This document shows positions 8,101-14,400 of a DNA stretch of 16,637 bases, one piece after another. The translations under genes and the position numbers were made by a program. This DNA is from CBFGTV01 sp965652145. Its GTDB lineage: Bacteria; Bacillota; Clostridia; Peptostreptococcales; Natronincolaceae. Each line of letters starts with the position of its first letter. Position 1 is the first letter of the stretch. The DNA is taken from positions 1 through 16,637 of the forward strand of contig CBFGTV010000072.1 in NCBI GenBank assembly GCA_965652145.1. The letters are read 5' to 3'. Below the pieces are notes generated by a model. It was not told the origin of the DNA. It made no database searches and was given only the letters and a program-made list of their open reading frames with translations.

Positions 8101-8348
8101 ATTGTAGGTGAAGTGGGATTTTCGTGTTATTGATATTAGTAAAACCAGTTAAGCGTAAATTGTCCTACGGAACAGTATAACGACACTAACAAGTATAGTA
8201 GATTTTCAAAATATAATGTTAAATTATGTCGAATAATGATGTTAAGTTATGCATACAACTTAATTTAATATAAAGGATTATGTAATAATTTAACGAATAT
8301 TATATATAGTGTTAATTTTAAACATTAATTTTTAAGGGAGGAATATAT
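8101..8348 (+). promoter_or_regulatory. A/T-rich upstream region of the giant gene with repeated GTTAA(A/G)TTAT boxes
   Basis: No ORF or RNA gene is visible. A TATAAT at 8212-8217 is the best -10 but has no recognisable -35; TATAAA at 8269-8274 is another candidate. ATGTTAAATTATG (8216-8228) and ATGTTAAGTTATG (8239-8251) are direct repeats 23 bp apart, and an inverted copy, ATAATTTAAC, is at 8285-8294. The second box is also half of TTAAGTT-N8-AACTTAA (8242-8263). A regulator binding here is possible, but nothing identifies it. The ribosome binding site AAGGGAGGA is at 8334-8342. Confidence 0.4.
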
Positions 8349-8441
8349 TTGGGTATCAAATCAAGATTTAGAATGTACATATCATTAATTCTTGTGGTTT
8401 GTATTTTGATTTCGAGTACATATATAACCACGTTAGCAAGT
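8349..8441 (+). other. Signal peptide of the giant surface protein
   Basis: The first 31 residues have a basic start (K4, R6, R8), a hydrophobic core (about 10-21, ISLILVVCILIS) and a plausible cleavage site near Ala30/Ser31. This indicates Sec export. A cysteine at residue 18 lies inside the core and does not form a lipobox. Confidence 0.8.
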
Positions 8442-11400
8442 GTTACTAATGTAGCTATCCCTTCGGATATAAAGGTAACAGTAACACCGAACAATATTCT
8501 GATTAAATGGGAAGAGGTGGAAGGAGCAACAGGCTACGAGATAGAGGCCGATGGAGAAACCATTGAATTGGGAATAGCTACAGGCTATACCCATGAAGGA
8601 TTAGAGCCAGGAACCCCACATGAATATCGAGTAAGAGCTAAAGCAGGAGAAATAGTTAGCGTGTGGAGTAAAATGGTTTTTGCAGAAACCCTGGAAGAAG
8701 AGGAAGAAGAAATAACAGAAAAAATTGATATAGGAATTCCTCAAAATGTGGGAGTAGAGACATATGAAACAAAAGTAGAAATAAGCTGGGAAGAGGTGGA
8801 AGGAGCCACAGGCTACGATATAGAGGCCGATGGAGAAACCATTGAATTAGGAATGACCACAAGATATACCCATGAAGGATTAGAGCCAGGAACCCAACAT
8901 GAATATCGAGTAAGAGCAAGGGTAGAAGAAGTAGTTGGTGAATGGAGTCGAAAGGTTATTGCAGAAACACTGGCAGAAGAGGAAGAAGAAATAATAGAAG
9001 AAATAGCCATAGGGATTCCTCAAAATGTGGAAGTAGAGGCATATGAAACAAAAGTAGAAATAAGCTGGGAAGAGGTGGAAGGAGCCACAGGCTACGATAT
9101 AGAGGCCGATGGAGAAACCATTGAATTAGGAATGACCACAAGATATACCCATGAAGGATTAGAGCCAGGAACCCAACATGAATATCGAGTAAGAGCAAGG
9201 GTAGAAGAAGTAGTTGGTGAATGGAGTCGAAAGGTTATTGCAGAAACACTGGCAGAAGAGGAAGAAGAAATAATAGAAGAAATAGCCATAGGGATTCCTC
9301 AAAATGTGGAAGTAGAGGCATATGAAACAAAAGTAGAAATAAGCTGGGAAGAGGTGGAAGGAGCCACAGGCTACGATATAGAGGCCGATGGAGAAACCAT
9401 TGAATTAGGAATGACCACAAGATATACCCATGAAGGATTAGAGCCAGGAACCCAACATGAATATCGAGTAAGAGCAAGGGTAGAAGAAGTAGTTGGTGAA
9501 TGGAGTCGAAAGGTTATTGCAGAAACACTGGCAGAAGAGGAAGAAGAAATAATAGAAGAAATAGCCATAGGGATTCCTCAAAATGTGGAAGTAGAGGCAT
9601 ATGAAACAAAAGTAGAAATAAGCTGGGAAGAGGTGGAAGGAGCCACAGGCTACGAAATAGAGGCCGATGGAGAAATCATTGAATTGGGAATGGACACAAG
9701 CTATACCCATGAAGGGTTAGGGCCAGGAACCCCACATGAATATCGAGTAAGAGCAAGGGTAGAAGAAGCGGTTGGTGAATGGAGTCAAATAATTACAATA
9801 AAAACAACAATCTATACAATTACAATAGGAATACCTGAAAATATAAGAACAGAAATAACAAGTAATAGCGTTCTTTTAATATGGGATGAAATAGATGAAG
9901 CAACTAGCTATGATATAGAAATTAATGAAGAGATTTTAGAAAACATTAAGAGTACTAAATACTTACATGAAGGGTTAAAAGCCAGTACAACTTATTCATA
10001 TCGAATAAGAGCAAAGAACGATATGGAGGTAGGTGAGTGGAGTGACTTGATAAAAGTCACAACAAGCTCTAGTTTCAGAGGAAGTGGAACAAGTGAAGAT
10101 CCTTTTTTAATTTATACAAAAGAAGATCTGATTTCGATAAGTGATAACCTAGATGCTCACTATATTCTAAGAAATAACATTGACCTAGAAAACGAGGATT
10201 GGGAACCAATAGGAAGTAATAATATGCCCTTTACAGGTAGCTTTGATGGCGGAGGCTATACAATCAGTAATTTAAAAATTGATAAAGCATTAGAGAAGTA
10301 TGTGGGTTTATTTTCTTATGTAGAGGATGCTACTATAAAAAATTTAAAGATGGAAAATGTAGAAATACAGGGGAAAAGAAATGTAGGTACATTAGCGGGG
10401 GCAACAGGTGCAGACACAATTATTGAAAATATTCAAATAGAGATGGGCAATGTTAATGGAGAATCATTAGTTGGTGGTCTAATAGGAAATGCTTACAATA
10501 CTAATTTAAATAAAATAGTAACGAATGTGAACGTTAATTCAACAGCAACTGATAGTTATGTAGGCGGATTAGTTGGATATTCAGTAGGATTAAGAATAAC
10601 TGAAATCTATACAGTGGGAACTGTGAGTGGGAAGAATTATACAGGTGGATTAATCGGAAAACTTGGATCAGGAAATATAGAAAATAGTTTTGCCTTAGGA
10701 GATGTTATAGCTAGTTCTGGAAATTGTATTGGAGGATTAGTGGGGTATATGAGTGGTGGAAGAATAGAAAATAGTTACTTCTCTGGAAATATACTAGGTA
10801 GTAGTACTGAAAAAGGTGGACTGGTAGGAAAGAAAGGTGATAGAGAAAAAATTGTAAATAGTTATTATGATGGATACAAAAGTAACATAATACAACAAGA
10901 TGATTACAATGTCAGTAGATTGACAACAGGTATGAAAAATAAGGAGACATATATAAATTGGGATTTTGAGAACATTTGGGAGATTGATAATAATCAATCC
11001 TATCCTTATTTAAAAAATCTACCTAAGCCCAATGAAGTTTTTGAAAACTTACCTGAAGGAGATGTAGCAGGCGGGATAGGAAGTGTGGAGAATCCTTATT
11101 TAATAAGCACAAAGGAACTGTTCAATAATATAAGATATGAAATTAATGGTCATTTCAAACTAATAAATAATATAGATTTAGAAAGCATAGAATGGGAACC
11201 GATTGGAAGTTCAGACGCAGTATTTGAAGGTAGTTTAGATGGAAATGGATATACAATCAGTAATTTAAGCATTGATAAAGCAACAATGAATTATGTTGGA
11301 TTATTCTCCTCTGTGCGAAATTCTACAATACAAAATTTAACTATTGAAGGTATTGAAGTATTAGGTGATAAACGAGTGGGAGCATTAGTAGGAAATATTA

Positions 11401-14400
11401 TAAAAAATACAACTATCGAAAATATTCTTATAAAGAGGAACAATCTTAGTGGAAACTCCGAAATAGGAGGATTAGTCGGATATATAGATGTTGATGTAAA
11501 TATAAAAAATATTCAAGTTAATGCAGGTAATATAAATGGGAAAAGACGTGTCGGTGGCTTAGTGGGTTATATGAAAAACGGCAATTTAAGTAAAATAGCA
11601 ACAAATGTTAATGTATATGCAACTAGTAGCCAAGCAGGAGGGTTGGCGGGTTACGTATACAAAGGAGAAATAGCAGAAAGTTACACAGTAGGAAATGTGA
11701 GTGGATATACTGCAGGTGGATTGGTTGGAAGTTTTTATGGAGATTCTATAAAGAATAGCTTTGCCTTAGGAGATATTGAAACAGATGGAAATTATGTTGG
11801 CGGTCTTGTAGGAAGTTTATATGGACTTAGAACAATGATAGAAAACAGTTATTTCTCAGGTAAAGTACTAAAAAACGGTATGGAAAAAGGCGGATTAGTG
11901 GGAAATATGGACAGTGGAGTAATTGTAAATAGTTATTATGATGGATACAAAAGTAACATAATACAACAAGATGATTACAATGTCAGTAGATTGACAACAG
12001 GTATGAAAAATAAGGAGACATATATAAATTGGGATTTTGAGAACATTTGGGAGATTGATAATAATCAATCCTATCCTTATTTAAAAAATCTACCTAAGCC
12101 CAATGAAGTTTTTGAAAACTTACCAGAAGGAGATGTAGCAGGGGGGATAGGTAGTATAGAGGATCCTTATTTAATAAGCACAAAGGAACAATTAAATAAT
12201 ATAAGATTTGATTTAGAATCTTACTATGTAATAGTTAATGATATAGATTTAAATGCTGAAGAATGGTTGCCTATTGGTGGTTACAGAACTCCTTTTAAGG
12301 GTAATATAGATGGCGGAGGATTTGTGATTAAGAATCTCATGATGACTGGTGAAAGCAAATTTTCAGGATTAATTGGTTATGCCCAAAATACTGTAATCAA
12401 AAATATGAGAATAGAAAATGTAAATGTCGTAGGTGGAGACAATACTGGAGCATTAGTAGGTATGTTAAGAGGTGAAAGTATTATTGAAAATAACTGGATA
12501 ATAGGCACTGGAAGTGTTAAAGGGACATCTTCGGTAGGAGGACTAATTGGGCATGCAGAAAATGGGAAAATTATAAAGTCACTTTCAACAATCGATGTTG
12601 AAGGGGGGGGCAGTTATACGGGAGGACTGATAGGGTACTCCTCTGCTGTCATTGAAGAGAGTTACGCTTCTGGAAATGTTTTTGGTAAATCACGTACTGG
12701 GGGTTTAGTTGGATACTTAAAAAACAACTATAAATTATACGAAGGAATTAAAAATACATTTGCTTTAGGAAATGTATCTGGTACTCACTATGTAGGAGGT
12801 TTAATTGGTTATTCTGATAGAAGATATTATGTTGTAAACTGCTATTATTCTGGAAAAGTTACGGGAATAGACTATATCTCTTCCTTAATTGGTTATGAGG
12901 AATATAATCTAAGTAAAGATTTATATTTCGATCAAATTTCAAGTGGGTTTGATACACCAGCTGAAAGTGCCAGAGCAACAACACATTTATTGAGAAAAGA
13001 TAACTATATAGAATGGGATTTTGAAAATATATGGGATATTGATGAAAATAAGTCTTATCCATTTTTAAGGGGACTGTATATTCCAGATAATATTTCTAAG
13101 CAAATAATACCACAAAAAATAAAGGCAATACCTGGAGAAAGAAATATAGAAATCAATTGGGAAGAGATAGATGGAATAACAGGATACGATATAGAAGTTG
13201 ATGGAGAAATCATCGAATTAGGAATGCAGGCCCAATATCTTCATGAAGGGCTAGAGCCAGGAACGGTCCATGAATATCGGGTTCGGGTAAAAATAGATAG
13301 TTATACTGGTGAGTGGAGTACTTTATTAAAAATAAGTACAAACCTAAGCAATGGTGAGGGAACACTAGAAAACCCATTCCTAATCTATACCGAAGCAGAT
13401 TTAGATAATGTTAGGGTAAATCCCTCAGCTTATTTTAAATTGGTAAATGATATAGAAATAACTAAAGAAAATTGGGAACCAATAGGAAGTAATAATATGC
13501 CCTTTACAGGTAGCTTTGATGGCGGAGGCTATACAATCAGTAATATGAAAATTTATAGAGAAATGGACTCTGTGGGGCTATTTGGTAGTATCCAAAATGC
13601 TACCATAGAAAATTTAAAGATTGTTGATGCAGATGTTAAAGGGCTAAATCGTATCGGGATTTTAGTTGGAGAGGCAGTAGGAAACGATAACAAGATAATT
13701 GATGTAGTAGTACAAGGGTCGTCGAGTACCGAAGGTGTTCAATATACTGGAGGATTAATTGGTTATATAGAAGGTGGACAGGTTATAAGTACCTCCTCCT
13801 CTGCTTTAGTTAACTCTAGCAGTCATTACATAGGTGGATTAATTGGGCATTCACAGGCAGAAGTTATTTTAAGCTATGCAACAGGTGATGTAATTAGTAC
13901 GGGGAGCTATGCAGGTGGTTTAGTAGGGGCCATGAGTAATGTTAATGGTAAGATAGAAAGAAGCTATGCTTCAGGTAATGTAACCGCAGTTTCATATGTT
14001 GGCGGATTAATTGGAAGCCTTAATGGAGGCAATAGAACAGTTAGAATACTTGATAGCTTTGCAATAGGTAATATTAGAGCGACAACCTCAAGCAGCTCCT
14101 ATGTCGGCGGATTAATTGGATATTCAGCAGGAACCTCTTCGACAAATTCAATTATAATTAAAAATTGCTATGCTGTTGGTACAGTGACAGGATCAAGTAG
14201 TTACCGTGGTGGCTTAATTGGCAGAAGTAGTAATACAACAATAACCTATAGCTTCTTCGATCGTAGCACTACAGGGATAACAAGTCCCAGTGCCCAGGCA
14301 AAAACCACCGAGCTTTTAAAGTCAAAAGCTACTTATATTGGATGGGATTTTAATCAAGTCTGGCATATTGCAGAAGGTCTTTCTTATCCAATTTTAATGG

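Noticed and set aside
8101..8348. c-di-GMP riboswitch upstream of the adhesin-like gene
   Set aside because: Such riboswitches often precede clostridial surface genes, but I found none of the conserved GGTCACGCA-type or tetraloop-receptor features; the spacer is mostly A/T-rich.
8763..9653. CRISPR array or satellite DNA
   Set aside because: The 279-bp repeats are contiguous with no spacers, keep a reading frame and encode FN3 domains.
8656..9710. Series of nearly identical Leu/Phe-rich reverse-strand ORFs of 65-90 codons
   Set aside because: They recur every 279 bp because they are the antisense of the FN3 repeats. They have no own ribosome binding sites, and the forward frame is continuous.
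12601..12612. Frameshift at the G8 tract splitting the giant gene
   Set aside because: Translation on both sides stays in the same frame and continues the GLUG pattern (VGGLIG... to TGGLIG...), so the gene is intact here.
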